Positions 1 to 8,747 of a DNA stretch of 64,000 bases are shown piece by piece. The notes beneath the pieces were generated by a model, which worked only from the letters and a program-made list of their open reading frames with translations, had not been told where the DNA came from and did no database searches. The stretch comes from Paenibacillus montaniterrae (GTDB lineage: Bacteria; Bacillota; Bacilli; Paenibacillales; Paenibacillaceae). The translations under genes and the position numbers were made by a program. The stretch is from contig NZ_BOSE01000008.1 in assembly GCF_018403185.1 (NCBI RefSeq), positions 1-64,000 on the forward strand. Direction: 5' to 3'. Every line of letters starts with the position of its first letter. Positions within the stretch are counted from its first letter, which is position 1.

Positions 1-122
1 TCCCCGTGCTCTGTAGTATATCTGCTTATCCGAGTACATTATATCATCAAACGGTAGGGTTGATGGTGCAACTTTCATTGTATTTTTGTGCCTTGAGCAC
101 AGCGAAAGGAATGAGACTTAAC

Positions 123-452
123 ATGAACATACGGGATATGATCGAGGGCAAGAAAGAATGGCGAGCTCACGTAGCGCGTGTCAAGGCGCTGCCGCAGGAT
201 TACCAGATCGTTTATAAGGAAATTCAGAAATATCTTTATAAGGTCGGTCCGGTTGAACTGTCTGATGGGATTGGTATACTTGCGGGAATTGTTGATCTGT
301 TCGAAGAAGGCGCCGCTTCGGGGAAAGGTGTGCTCGAAGTGACAGGCCAAGATGTCGCGGCTTTCTGCGACGATCTAATCAAGGATTCGAAAACGTATAT
401 GGACATTTATCAAGAATCTGTTAGGAGGAAAAAGGATGGAAACAGCGATTAA
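123..452 (+). CDS. DUF1048 family protein
   Basis: A 109-residue soluble protein with the conserved DUF1048 pattern (IEGKKEWRAH, ALPQDYQIVYKEIQKY, FEEGAASGKGVLEVTG). The function of this family is not established; members commonly sit beside PadR regulators and ABC exporters. The reading frame is open further upstream, but ATG 123 matches the family's N-terminus (MNIRDMIEG) and has AAAGGA 12 bases before it; ATG 111 touches that site and is less likely. The 3' end overlaps the next gene by 17 bases, so it is translationally coupled to the ABC exporter. A PadR-type partner may lie just left of the window; I cannot see it. Confidence 0.85.
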   Translation: MNIRDMIEGKKEWRAHVARVKALPQDYQIVYKEIQKYLYKVGPVELSDGIGILAGIVDLFEEGAASGKGVLEVTGQDVAAFCDDLIKDSKTYMDIYQESVRRKKDGNSD

Positions 453-1194
453 CGTGCAAGGGTTGCGAAAAGCTTTTAAGAACACGGAAGTACTCAAGGG
501 TGTCGATTTTGAAGTGAAGCGAGGGGAAATTTTTGCCCTGCTCGGCTCCAACGGCGCAGGCAAAACAACGACTGTCAGAATCCTTGCCACACTGCTCAAG
601 CAAGATGGCGGAGCCGCAACCGTCAATGGCTTCGATGTTGCAACGCAATCCGATTATGTGCGGCAAGCGATCAGTCTGACTGGACAATTTGCCGCCGTGG
701 ATGAAATGCTGACTGGGCGGGAAAACTTAATTATGCTAGCCAAGCTGCGTCATCTTAAAAATCCGCGTCAAGTTGCAGACGACATGATTAAACGCTTCGG
801 CCTGACAAAAGCCGCCGACCGCAGAGCATCTACGTATTCAGGCGGGATGCGACGCAGGCTCGACATCGCTTTAAGCCTGGTAGGAAATCCGAAGATCATT
901 TTTCTCGACGAGCCAACTACCGGACTTGATCCCGAGGCTCGCATCGAGGTGTGGAAAATCGTCAAGGAGCTTGCTGAAGGTGGCACAACGATACTTCTGA
1001 CCACACAGTACTTGGAGGAAGCCGAGCAGTTGGCCGATCGAATCGCCATTTTGCACGAGGGCAAAATTATCGCGTGCGGCACGCTTGCGGAACTGAAAAA
1101 GCTATTCCCATCTGCCAAGGTGGAGTACGTTGAAAAACAGCCGTCGTTAGAGGAAATCTTCCTCGCGATCATCAGTAAGAAGGAGGCGGTATAA
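436..1194 (+). CDS. ABC transporter ATP-binding protein, DrrA type
   Basis: A 252-residue nucleotide-binding subunit of an ABC-2 exporter, peripheral on the inner face of the membrane. Walker A is GSNGAGKTT (about residue 37), the signature is YSGGMRRRL, Walker B is IIFLDEPTTGLDPE, and the switch region is TTQYLEEAEQLADRI. The last reads TTQY rather than TTHY, as is usual in daunorubicin-resistance (DrrA) proteins. AGGAGG stands just ahead of ATG 436 inside the DUF1048 gene. The stop codon abuts the permease start, so the two form one transporter. The substrate is unknown; drug or lipid export is inferred from the family only. Confidence 0.9.
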   Translation: METAINVQGLRKAFKNTEVLKGVDFEVKRGEIFALLGSNGAGKTTTVRILATLLKQDGGAATVNGFDVATQSDYVRQAISLTGQFAAVDEMLTGRENLIMLAKLRHLKNPRQVADDMIKRFGLTKAADRRASTYSGGMRRRLDIALSLVGNPKIIFLDEPTTGLDPEARIEVWKIVKELAEGGTTILLTTQYLEEAEQLADRIAILHEGKIIACGTLAELKKLFPSAKVEYVEKQPSLEEIFLAIISKKEAV

Positions 1195-1965
1195 ATGGAA
1201 ATGATGAAGAAGCACTTTTTTAGCGATATGGGCGTTATGCTTGGACGTTCGATGCGGCATATTACCCGCAGCATGGACACGATTATTACAGTTTGCATCA
1301 CTCCGATTGCGATGATGCTGCTATTCGTCTACGTATTTGGCGGAGCAATCCAAAGCGGAACGGATAATTATGTGAATTACTTGCTGCCCGGCATATTGTT
1401 GATGGCAATCGCAAGCGGAATTTCTTACACGGCTTACCGTCTGTTTTTAGATAAGCAGCGAGGCATCATTGAGCGGTTCCACTCTATGCCGATTTCGCGT
1501 TCCGCTGTACTATGGGGACATGTGCTAACCTCGTTAGTATCCAATGCGATTACAGTTGTCGTCATTATACTGGTTGCCTTGCTTATGGGCTTCCGCTCCT
1601 CGGCAGGAGTATTGCCATGGCTTGCAGTAGCCGGCATTCTCATGCTGTTCACACTGGCCTTGACCTGGGTAGCGGCAATTGCCGGATTATCCGCCAAATC
1701 AGTGGAAGGTGCAAGCGCGTTTTCCTATCCGTTGATCTTTCTGCCGTTTATTAGTTCAGCATTTGTGCCAACCGAATCGATGCCGCGGGTCGTTCGCGCC
1801 TTTGCTGAAAATCAGCCCGTAACCTCGATTGTGGAATCTATCCGTGCGCTGCTGTCAGGCCAACCGGTAGGCCATGATCTATGGATCGCTCTTGCATGGT
1901 GCTTGGCAATACTGATTGTCGCATATCTTTTTGCAATGCGTGCATATAAACGAAAAGCTGCTTAA
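1195..1965 (+). CDS. ABC-2 type permease, DrrB type
   Basis: A 256-residue integral membrane subunit expected to have six transmembrane segments (for example ITVCITPIAMMLLFVYVFGG near the N-terminus and a closing helix before AMRAYKRKAA). It has the ABC-2 pattern of this family, including LLPGILLMAIASGISYTA and the central ...RGIIERFHSMPISR loop. It begins one base after the stop of the ATPase gene, with AGGAGG at 1181-1186 serving it. With the ATPase it forms a DrrAB-like exporter; the substrate cannot be told from sequence. Confidence 0.88.
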   Translation: MEMMKKHFFSDMGVMLGRSMRHITRSMDTIITVCITPIAMMLLFVYVFGGAIQSGTDNYVNYLLPGILLMAIASGISYTAYRLFLDKQRGIIERFHSMPISRSAVLWGHVLTSLVSNAITVVVIILVALLMGFRSSAGVLPWLAVAGILMLFTLALTWVAAIAGLSAKSVEGASAFSYPLIFLPFISSAFVPTESMPRVVRAFAENQPVTSIVESIRALLSGQPVGHDLWIALAWCLAILIVAYLFAMRAYKRKAA

Positions 1966-2301
1966 TGTTAGCAGCCACATTATAACGATCATGGCAGCAG
2001 TGACAGCAAAGCATCATATAAGCGATCAGTCTATCTCTACCATCAAATTCTCCCCTCAGGGCAAACATCGTAAAAAGGACATCTGCTAAGGTGAACTTAA
2101 ACGTTGTTGACCAGAGGGGATTTTTTATGCCAATCTACGCAGCTCGAATTAAAAGTGTAAAGAAATAGAGCTTGCTAAAGAAATAATGCGCGCGGCCAAG
2201 ATCGAAATGACTGTAAGCGATATTTCGTGGTCATGTTGTGCAAAAATCGCGCAATGCATCCTTCCTGGTTTGTTTACAGTCCGCTTATCGAGGAGTAAGA
2301 T
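1966..2301. other. Gap without a recognisable gene
   Basis: No convincing gene. An inverted pair (TCCCCTC at 2051-2057, GAGGGGA at 2113-2119) is followed directly by six T, so it may end the exporter transcript, although its 55-base loop is long. A 13-codon frame at 2127-2168 and an open frame at 2186-2458 have no family resemblance, and the latter runs through the riboswitch. Confidence 0.4.
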
Positions 2302-2331
2302 TTATCAATGTAAGGCTCACAAATATATAAT
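2302..2331 (+). promoter_or_regulatory. Candidate kimA promoter
   Basis: TTATCA (2302-2307) and a perfect TATAAT (2326-2331) are separated by 18 bases. The implied start at about 2338 coincides with the first base of the riboswitch, which supports the placement. Confidence 0.6.
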
Positions 2332-2336
2332 CCTTT

Positions 2337-2488
2337 ATCGCTTAATTCTGCAAAGCAGAAACGGGGGAACCATCGGAATGGCGCGTCATTCCAGGGGTGA
2401 ATCGCCTGATTGTCTCAATCGGCGTAAGGTTACTTTCAGACCTGAATCCGTCAGCTAACCTCGTAAGCGTATCGAAAGAGGAACTCAT
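2337..2488 (+). ncRNA. c-di-AMP riboswitch (ydaO/yuaA leader)
   Basis: The conserved blocks of the ydaO-yuaA class occur in order: CGCTTAATTCTG, GGGGGAACCA, AGGGGTGAATCG, then GTAAGGTTAC, AATCCGTCAGCTAACC and TCGTAAGC, and a closing AAAGAGGAAC. This class binds cyclic di-AMP and switches expression off through a downstream terminator. It lies directly ahead of a strong hairpin terminator and of kimA, the classic target in Bacillus. This is read by eye; a covariance-model scan would settle the exact ends. Confidence 0.93.
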
Positions 2489-2501
2489 CGCGCCTATTTT
2501 A

Positions 2502-2544
2502 AAGAAGCCGCGGGAAGGTCCAGCTTTCCTGCGGCTTCTTTTTG
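2502..2544 (+). terminator. Riboswitch expression-platform terminator
   Basis: A 15-bp stem (2502-2516 with 2526-2540, one G-T pair) with a 9-base loop runs into five T. It lies 14 bases after the riboswitch core and 78 bases before the kimA start, as expected for ligand-induced premature termination. Confidence 0.88.
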
Positions 2545-2621
2545 CTGTCCGATGAAAAATTAACATGCTTTCAGTAGCAAGTATGCAATTATTTTCAATC
2601 CTGAATGGAGTGTAAACAACT

Positions 2622-4445
2622 ATGGCGGCTTTTAAACGACTTCTCATTGGCAGACCGTTGAAGTCAACAGAATTAGGCGAGCAAAAACTGAATAAAAAGA
2701 AGGCACTCGCGATTCTCTCTTCTGATGCCCTATCATCTGTTGCATATGGCCCGGAACAAATCTTGCTTGTCTTAATCACAGTAAGTGCAGCAGCATTTTG
2801 GTACTCGATCCCTATTGGCATCGGCGTGTTAATTCTATTGTGCGCACTCATTCTTTCTTATCGGCAAATTATTTTCGCATATCCTCATGGCGGCGGGGCT
2901 TATGTCGTCTCCAAAAACAATCTTGGTGTATATCCCGGTCTTGTTGCAGGTGGTTCGCTGCTGGTCGATTACATTTTGACGGTAGCTGTCAGCGTATCGG
3001 CCGGTACGGATGCTATTACGTCCGCCTTTCCTGAGCTTCATGAATATACAGTGCCTATAGCGGTTGTATTCGTGCTTCTGCTTACGCTGTTAAATTTAAG
3101 AGGCGTAACCGAATCCGCCTCGATTCTGGCTTACCCGGTCTATTTGTTCGTACTGTCACTATTGATTTTGATCGGGGCCGGATTATATCGCATTATGAGT
3201 GGTGAAGTCGCTCCGGAGCTGCATACTCCGCTCGGCACACCTGTCGCCGGGATCAGCTTGTTTCTGCTGCTTAAGGCATTTGCATCAGGAAGCTCGGCGC
3301 TTACTGGAGTCGAGGCGATTTCAAATGCGATCCCGAACTTCAAGAGCCCTGCACCGAACAATGCTGCCAAAACCTTGTCAGCTATGGGCGTGTTGCTAGC
3401 TGTTTTGTTTTCTGGCATTGTCGTGCTCGCATACTTTTACGGCATCAAGCCGCTCGAAGAGGCTACCGTCGTTTCACAAATTGCTGAAGAAACGTTCGGG
3501 CGGAACTTTATGTACTTTTTCGTGCAAGGAACAACAGCACTTATTTTAATACTCGCTGCCAACACAGGATATTCGGCGTTCCCATTGCTTGCTGTTAACC
3601 TGGCAAACGATAAGTTCATTCCAAGAATGTTTACCGTTCGCGGTGATCGACTCGGCTATTCAAATGGCATCATTATACTGGGGCTGCTGTCAATTGTGCT
3701 TATCGTCGTTTTCCAAGGCAAGACGGAGCAGCTTATTCCGCTGTATGCTGTAGGAGTATTCATTCCGTTCACATTGTCACAGACAGGCATGATGTTGAAG
3801 TGGATCCGCGAGAAGCCTGCAGGCTGGGCAACCAAGCTGGCCATCAACACAACGGGAGCGGTTATTAGCTTCACAGTCACAATCATGTTTTTCATTACCA
3901 AATTTGCACAGGTGTGGTCAGTGCTCGTATTTCTGCCGCTTATCATCTATCTGTTCCATCGCATCAAAAAGCATTACGAGGCAGTTGGCGATCAATTGCG
4001 GCTTACAACTTGCGAACCAAGCGTGCCGATCGAAGGAAACGTCATTATCGTGCCAGTATCCGGCATCACCCATGTTGTGGAGCAGTCGCTGAATTATGCT
4101 CAGTCACTTGGGGCTAAACAAATTATCGCAGTATATATCCCGTTCGACCGCGAGGATGAAGCCAAGTTCGAAGAGAAATGGAGTAAATGGAAGCCGGACA
4201 TTCGCCTTGTTACATTGCACTCCCCTTATCGAAGCATCATTCAGCCGCTCAGCAAGTTTATAGATATGGTGAAGCGCAAGGCAAACGAATCCAAATATCA
4301 GGTTACAGTCATCATCCCGCAGTTTATTCCAAAAAAGGGCTGGCACAACCTGCTTCATAACCAGAGCAGCCTTATGATTCGGGCGCACCTGCTTTACCGC
4401 AAAGATATCATTATTACAACTGTACCGTATCATTTGAAAAAATAA
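2622..4445 (+). CDS. kimA: KimA-type high-affinity potassium importer
   Basis: A 607-residue protein, the same length as Bacillus KimA (YdaO). The N-terminus contains the family hallmark (ELGEQKLNKKKALAILSSDA then LSSVAYGPEQ). About 450 residues form a 12-helix APC-superfamily (KUP) transporter, followed by a cytoplasmic C-terminal domain of about 150 residues (from about GNVIIVPVSGITHVVEQSLN). KimA is a proton-coupled K+ importer that c-di-AMP inhibits both at the protein and through the leader RNA. The riboswitch immediately upstream makes this assignment strong and sets it apart from an amino-acid permease, which is how such proteins are often labelled. The gene stands alone. Confidence 0.92.
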   Translation: MAAFKRLLIGRPLKSTELGEQKLNKKKALAILSSDALSSVAYGPEQILLVLITVSAAAFWYSIPIGIGVLILLCALILSYRQIIFAYPHGGGAYVVSKNNLGVYPGLVAGGSLLVDYILTVAVSVSAGTDAITSAFPELHEYTVPIAVVFVLLLTLLNLRGVTESASILAYPVYLFVLSLLILIGAGLYRIMSGEVAPELHTPLGTPVAGISLFLLLKAFASGSSALTGVEAISNAIPNFKSPAPNNAAKTLSAMGVLLAVLFSGIVVLAYFYGIKPLEEATVVSQIAEETFGRNFMYFFVQGTTALILILAANTGYSAFPLLAVNLANDKFIPRMFTVRGDRLGYSNGIIILGLLSIVLIVVFQGKTEQLIPLYAVGVFIPFTLSQTGMMLKWIREKPAGWATKLAINTTGAVISFTVTIMFFITKFAQVWSVLVFLPLIIYLFHRIKKHYEAVGDQLRLTTCEPSVPIEGNVIIVPVSGITHVVEQSLNYAQSLGAKQIIAVYIPFDREDEAKFEEKWSKWKPDIRLVTLHSPYRSIIQPLSKFIDMVKRKANESKYQVTVIIPQFIPKKGWHNLLHNQSSLMIRAHLLYRKDIIITTVPYHLKK

Positions 4446-4460
4446 ATTGATTCTATTAAC

Positions 4461-4502
4461 AAAAAGGCTGTATCTCCATAAACGAGCAATGGAGATACAG
4501 CC
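4461..4502 (-). terminator. Bidirectional-looking terminator between kimA and the GH16 gene
   Basis: A perfect 14-bp stem (4466-4479 with 4489-4502). Read on the minus strand it ends in TTTTTGTT, so it best serves the glucanase gene, whose stop is 112 bases away. It also lies 20 bases after the kimA stop and probably blocks read-through from both sides. Confidence 0.75.
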
Positions 4503-4613
4503 CACACCTAGCAATCGCTTGCCAGATCATTTATTTGCAAATAAGCACGCATCATTCCCCGTTCATGCGAGGCAGCCTTGCAATCATCGCCATCTGTACA
4601 TAGATCGCCCAGC

Positions 4614-7600
4614 TTACTGAGCAGCATCCAAATTGTGCTCCTCACTTGCCAGCTCACCTGCAGCGGCACGCGCGTCTTTCAGCTCAAATCGCACATTGTC
4701 GATATAGACGTGATGAGCCTCCCCCGCATCATCCGCTTGCTTGCCCAACAAAAATTTAAGCTGTGCCTGCTCATCGCTTGCCATTGTAAATTCGTAGCTG
4801 ATCTGCTGCACCTCTTCTGTCAGCTTTGCTTGTTCGTTTAGCGAGCGGACATAGGCGCTGTTTTCCACGACTACATCGATCGTACGTGCAGTGCTGGCGC
4901 GAGCGGCAAAGGTAACGACATAGGTTTTGCCTTTTTGCAATGCTGCTGCATCCTGAAATAAAACAATATCCCACGGGTTGGCGCCTGCATGCTCAACCGA
5001 AGCATGCAAAGCTTTCGAATCTGCTGTGAAGCTCGCTTTCGAGTCTCCATCATACACGCCCTGCACATGTGTATGCCAGCCCTCCATGCCATAATCGAAG
5101 CTGCCGTTCACTGCAAGGAACGCCTTGCTGCGCGCATCCTTCACCTCTACTCGCACATTGTCGATCGACACGGTATGCTCGCCAATTTCAGCCGCCTGCT
5201 CCAGCTTGCCGAGCAGCAGCTTGAACGATAGTTGCGCGTCCTGATCCACTGGCAGCTCGTAGCTGAAGCTTTGCCACTCTGTCGTTAGCGCAACTCGCTC
5301 TGACACGAAGCGCTGATAGCTGGCGGTTTCCAGGACGATTTCCATTTCGCGCGCCTGCGAGGCTTTGGCATCAAGTGAAATGACGTAGGTTTGGTTTTTC
5401 TTAAGCGGCAAATCAGCTTGAGACAGCATTACATCCCAAGGGTTGTTGCCTGTGCTGGCGATCGTATATAACAATTCGCCATTTACATGCTCAATTCCGG
5501 TCTGCTGATCCCAGCCATCGTAGCGCCCTTGTACATGCTCGCTCCAGCCGTTCAAGCCATTGGAGAAATCTCCATTTTTCAGCGGAAATTGCAGCTCAAG
5601 CGGCAGCTCGCCCACACTGTTGTTCGTGGTACGAACAAGCTTGACATCATCCAAATAAATGCTGCCCTCCGCACCGCCGAGCCAAAACGCCAGCTGACCA
5701 GAATCTGCCGCAGCAGCATCAACCGTAAAGCTTACTGTATAGCCTTTCATCTGCTCGTTCAGCGTTACGCTTTGCGCTGATCCATACAGACTGCCATCAC
5801 CGCCAAGCAGCGCCGCTTCTATTGTACGCGGCTGATCTGCTCTTGCCGCAAACGTCAGCTCATAGTCATTGCCGGCAACCAGACTGACGCCTTTTTGCAG
5901 CAGCGCCAGATCGCTAGCTTGCTTCCCGCCGTTAATAATGCTTGCATGCAGCTCGCGCTGCTGCGGATTTACCGACAGCTGAGCTATCGCATTGCCAGCT
6001 GTGTCCAGCTTCCAATACGTCAAGCGATGGATATATCCCAAATCAAAGCTTCCATTATAAATGTGGTTGCCATCCGCCAACGGCTCCTTGTCTGCCTCTT
6101 CATTGTACGGGTCCGGCGCCTCGATTTGCTCCAGCTTCACATTGCCAATCCATACTGCATGCTGATTGAGACCCATATTGAACTCAAGTCTTGCCTGCTT
6201 GTCGGTATCGGCGGTCATTTGGAAGATCATGTCGTAGCTTTGCACGGAATCGGTTAGCGGCACTTCATAGTTTTCCGAATAAACGGACCAGCCTCTGCTT
6301 TCCCCTCCGCCAATTTTTACAGTCATATTGCGGCTGGCCTGCGACTTGGCGTCAAAGCTCAGCTTATACCAGCGCCCCTTGCCAACCGTTACATGCTGAA
6401 TCAACTGAAGCGAATGCACCTCACGCCCCATTTGCGCAATATCCGCCTTGGCAAAGCGTGTTCCATCTATCGTATCAATACTTAGCTTGCCCTCACCGCC
6501 AAACTGATCAAGATATACAAAGTTCCAGTAATCCTCATCGAATGGCTGTGCCGATTCTGTAATGGTCGTAATTGGCTGCTCATAGCCAGCATCATAGACA
6601 TAGCTGCCGTTGATCGCCTGCTTATAAGGCTCGGCAATCGGCTCAACTTCAATGCTTGGCTCCTCTACCTGTCGGTACGGCCGTCCGACCAGATCATAGA
6701 CGCGTACATAGTCGACCAGCATTTCTGCCGGCAGCTCGGATGCAGCCGGAGTTCGACCGCCATCATAATTGCCGCCAACAGCCAAATTCAAAATCATATA
6801 GAACGGCTTATCGAACGGTGCCGGAAATGCGTATTTAGCAGGCTGGCCATCGCCCCAGCTATCCCAATTATTAATCGTTTGGAACAGCTTGCCGTCTACA
6901 TACCAGCGAATTTCGCCTGGCTCCCACTCAATGCCGTAGATATGGAAATCTGTAATGTCCTCGCCTTCAGGGAAATGATACGCTTTTGCCGCCGATTTAT
7001 TGTTAGGCCAGCTTCTGCCATAGTGAAGCGCTCCGCCGATCTCATTCAGCAGGCGTCCTCTTGCTTCCATAATATCAATTTCGCCAGAGGCAGCCCATGT
7101 GCCATAATCGCTGTCCTGCGGCATCATCCAAAAAGCAGGCCATAAGCCTTCTCCTGCAGGCAGCTTAATTCTGGCTTCAAATTTACCATATGTTTGCGAG
7201 AAGGTCGGTTCGGTAAACAACCGTCCTGACGTGTATGGCTTGCCTTCATACTGCTCTTGCTTGGCGGTAATTTTCAGCAGTCCATCCTCTACTGCAATAT
7301 TTTCAGCGCGATAATATTGCTGCTCATTGTTGCCCCAGCCATCAAGGCCATACTGAGCGCCTGTTCCCAACTGGTAGCCCCATTTATCAAGATCGACTCC
7401 GTTTTCATCCAAATTCGTCCCGCTGCCATCAAACTCATCGCTCCAAACAAGCTTCCATTCCTGTTGCGCTGGCGGACTTGTCGGCTGTGGCGGTGCAGTT
7501 GGAGCAGGTGTTGTACCCGAGCCACCACTGCTAGTGCCATCGCCGCCTCCCTGCTGGTCTGGCAGCTTAATGCCCGCTTCATTCACTAGCTGCTCAATTT

Positions 7601-8597
7601 TGCCCGTTGATTTCAGCTCGCTTCCTTCCGCACCACGCATGAATGCAAGCGTGCCGATTATTGATTCCTTGTCCAGCTCAATGCTGGCATCACTTTCAAC
7701 GTTAAGCTGCTCAATATGCGATTGATCGCTTATCGCTACCCGCGCCTTGCCTGCAATCTTATTGACTGCGAGAGATTGCACACTCGCACGCTTAAGATCG
7801 ATGCTTCCGCCGCCATTTATATGCAGCACTCCTGCGATTTCAGCATTGCTGAGCTGCAGCTCGCCTTCCCCCACGCCGGCTGTCACATACACATTGCCCG
7901 TTACCTTGACATGGTCGAGCGCGACGCCAGCCGTGTTGATCACGAGGTTGCCTTCAATCGTCAGTCCACGGTAAGTGCCTGCTTCTTGAATAATTTGACC
8001 GCTCAATCGATCAAGCAAAGTAACCGCCTCCGCTCTTGTTAACGCTTTCAAAGGTTTGATTGTGCCATCTGGAAATCCTGTTATCGCCCCCTGGTCGAGC
8101 AAGCTTTCCAGTGACTGTCGGGCGTAACCGCTAACGGTATGCCCATCCGAATATTGAGCCAGCAAGCCTGACTCCCGTTCGACTGCAGCGAGCTTATAGG
8201 CCGCTGCCAGCATTTTCGCAGCATCCTGGCGGTTGACCGAAGCATTAGGCTTGAAGCTGCCGTCCGGGTAGCCCTGCACTATGCCGGCCTTCAATACCGC
8301 AGCAACATCGTTGTAAAACCAATCACTGGCCTGCACATCTTGAAATGATACTGAACCTGTCTCTGCTGTACTGAACTGAAATACTGCATGCAATAACCGG
8401 GCGAATTGCGCGCGCGTGATCGGCTCATCCGGCCGCAGACTGCCATCCGGATAACCGCTAATCATCCCCTTAGCATGCCACTCGCTCATAATTGTGGCTC
8501 CCCAATGTTCGCGTTCTTTATCTGACTCAGCTCCGTATATCGTTGATGGCAGCAGTATCGTCAATATGAGCAGCCATATTATACTCTGTCGCTTCAT
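4614..8597 (-). CDS. Secreted S-layer-anchored GH16 beta-glucanase with four carbohydrate-binding modules
   Basis: A 1327-residue modular exoenzyme. It has a signal peptide (MKRQSIIWLLILTILLPSTIYG) and then three SLH domains (about residues 28-75, 83-138, 146-200; motifs GYPDGSLRPDEPITRAQFA, GYPDGSFKPNASVNRQDAA, GFPDGTIKPLKALTRAEA) that bind secondary cell-wall polymer. A repetitive beta-rich stretch and a Gly/Ser/Pro/Thr linker follow. The GH16 catalytic domain starts about residue 385 and has the nucleophile/acid-base motif GEIDIMEARG. Four CBM4/9-like modules follow, each opening with NGS(F/Y) or NGDF. The architecture resembles Paenibacillus endo-1,3-beta-glucanases (laminarinases); the exact glucan is inferred. 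It is the last gene after two permeases and a binding protein on this strand. RBS AAGGGAG precedes the ATG. Confidence 0.92.
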   Translation of the reverse strand: MKRQSIIWLLILTILLPSTIYGAESDKEREHWGATIMSEWHAKGMISGYPDGSLRPDEPITRAQFARLLHAVFQFSTAETGSVSFQDVQASDWFYNDVAAVLKAGIVQGYPDGSFKPNASVNRQDAAKMLAAAYKLAAVERESGLLAQYSDGHTVSGYARQSLESLLDQGAITGFPDGTIKPLKALTRAEAVTLLDRLSGQIIQEAGTYRGLTIEGNLVINTAGVALDHVKVTGNVYVTAGVGEGELQLSNAEIAGVLHINGGGSIDLKRASVQSLAVNKIAGKARVAISDQSHIEQLNVESDASIELDKESIIGTLAFMRGAEGSELKSTGKIEQLVNEAGIKLPDQQGGGDGTSSGGSGTTPAPTAPPQPTSPPAQQEWKLVWSDEFDGSGTNLDENGVDLDKWGYQLGTGAQYGLDGWGNNEQQYYRAENIAVEDGLLKITAKQEQYEGKPYTSGRLFTEPTFSQTYGKFEARIKLPAGEGLWPAFWMMPQDSDYGTWAASGEIDIMEARGRLLNEIGGALHYGRSWPNNKSAAKAYHFPEGEDITDFHIYGIEWEPGEIRWYVDGKLFQTINNWDSWGDGQPAKYAFPAPFDKPFYMILNLAVGGNYDGGRTPAASELPAEMLVDYVRVYDLVGRPYRQVEEPSIEVEPIAEPYKQAINGSYVYDAGYEQPITTITESAQPFDEDYWNFVYLDQFGGEGKLSIDTIDGTRFAKADIAQMGREVHSLQLIQHVTVGKGRWYKLSFDAKSQASRNMTVKIGGGESRGWSVYSENYEVPLTDSVQSYDMIFQMTADTDKQARLEFNMGLNQHAVWIGNVKLEQIEAPDPYNEEADKEPLADGNHIYNGSFDLGYIHRLTYWKLDTAGNAIAQLSVNPQQRELHASIINGGKQASDLALLQKGVSLVAGNDYELTFAARADQPRTIEAALLGGDGSLYGSAQSVTLNEQMKGYTVSFTVDAAAADSGQLAFWLGGAEGSIYLDDVKLVRTTNNSVGELPLELQFPLKNGDFSNGLNGWSEHVQGRYDGWDQQTGIEHVNGELLYTIASTGNNPWDVMLSQADLPLKKNQTYVISLDAKASQAREMEIVLETASYQRFVSERVALTTEWQSFSYELPVDQDAQLSFKLLLGKLEQAAEIGEHTVSIDNVRVEVKDARSKAFLAVNGSFDYGMEGWHTHVQGVYDGDSKASFTADSKALHASVEHAGANPWDIVLFQDAAALQKGKTYVVTFAARASTARTIDVVVENSAYVRSLNEQAKLTEEVQQISYEFTMASDEQAQLKFLLGKQADDAGEAHHVYIDNVRFELKDARAAAGELASEEHNLDAAQ

Positions 8598-8649
8598 TAT
8601 TCCTAGCTCCCTTCCAAATCTGTAAGTAAGCGCTTTATTATTAGCGCAT

Positions 8650-8690
8650 AGAAAACGACTTGCCTGATTCCTTAAAGCAAGTCGTTTTCT
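8650..8690 (-). terminator. Hairpin between the binding-protein and GH16 genes
   Basis: A perfect 14-bp stem (8650-8663 with 8677-8690) whose 3' arm on the minus strand ends TCGTTTTCT. It follows the solute-binding-protein stop and may act as a partial terminator or mRNA-stability stem ahead of the glucanase gene. Confidence 0.6.
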
Positions 8691-8747
8691 GCTGTAAGTG
8701 ATAGTAAACGCTTAAATGATTAAACGCTCCGTACACGCTGCCAATGA

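Noticed and set aside
1..122. Coding extension upstream of the DUF1048 start
   Set aside because: The frame is open from base 6, but the peptide does not match the family and ATG 123 gives the normal N-terminus.
2127..2250. Remnant of an IS3-type transposase upstream of the riboswitch
   Set aside because: A short Lys/Glu-rich frame followed by a stop gave this impression, but no conserved transposase motif or inverted ends could be found.
2186..2458. A 90-codon open frame upstream of kimA
   Set aside because: It runs through the conserved blocks of the c-di-AMP riboswitch and has no ribosome site.
8620..8716. CcpA (cre) sites near the GH16 and binding-protein genes
   Set aside because: AGTAAGCGCTTTAT and AGTAAACGCTTAAA each miss two or three conserved bases of TGWAANCGNTNWCA. 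Catabolite control is likely in principle but the sites are too weak to claim.
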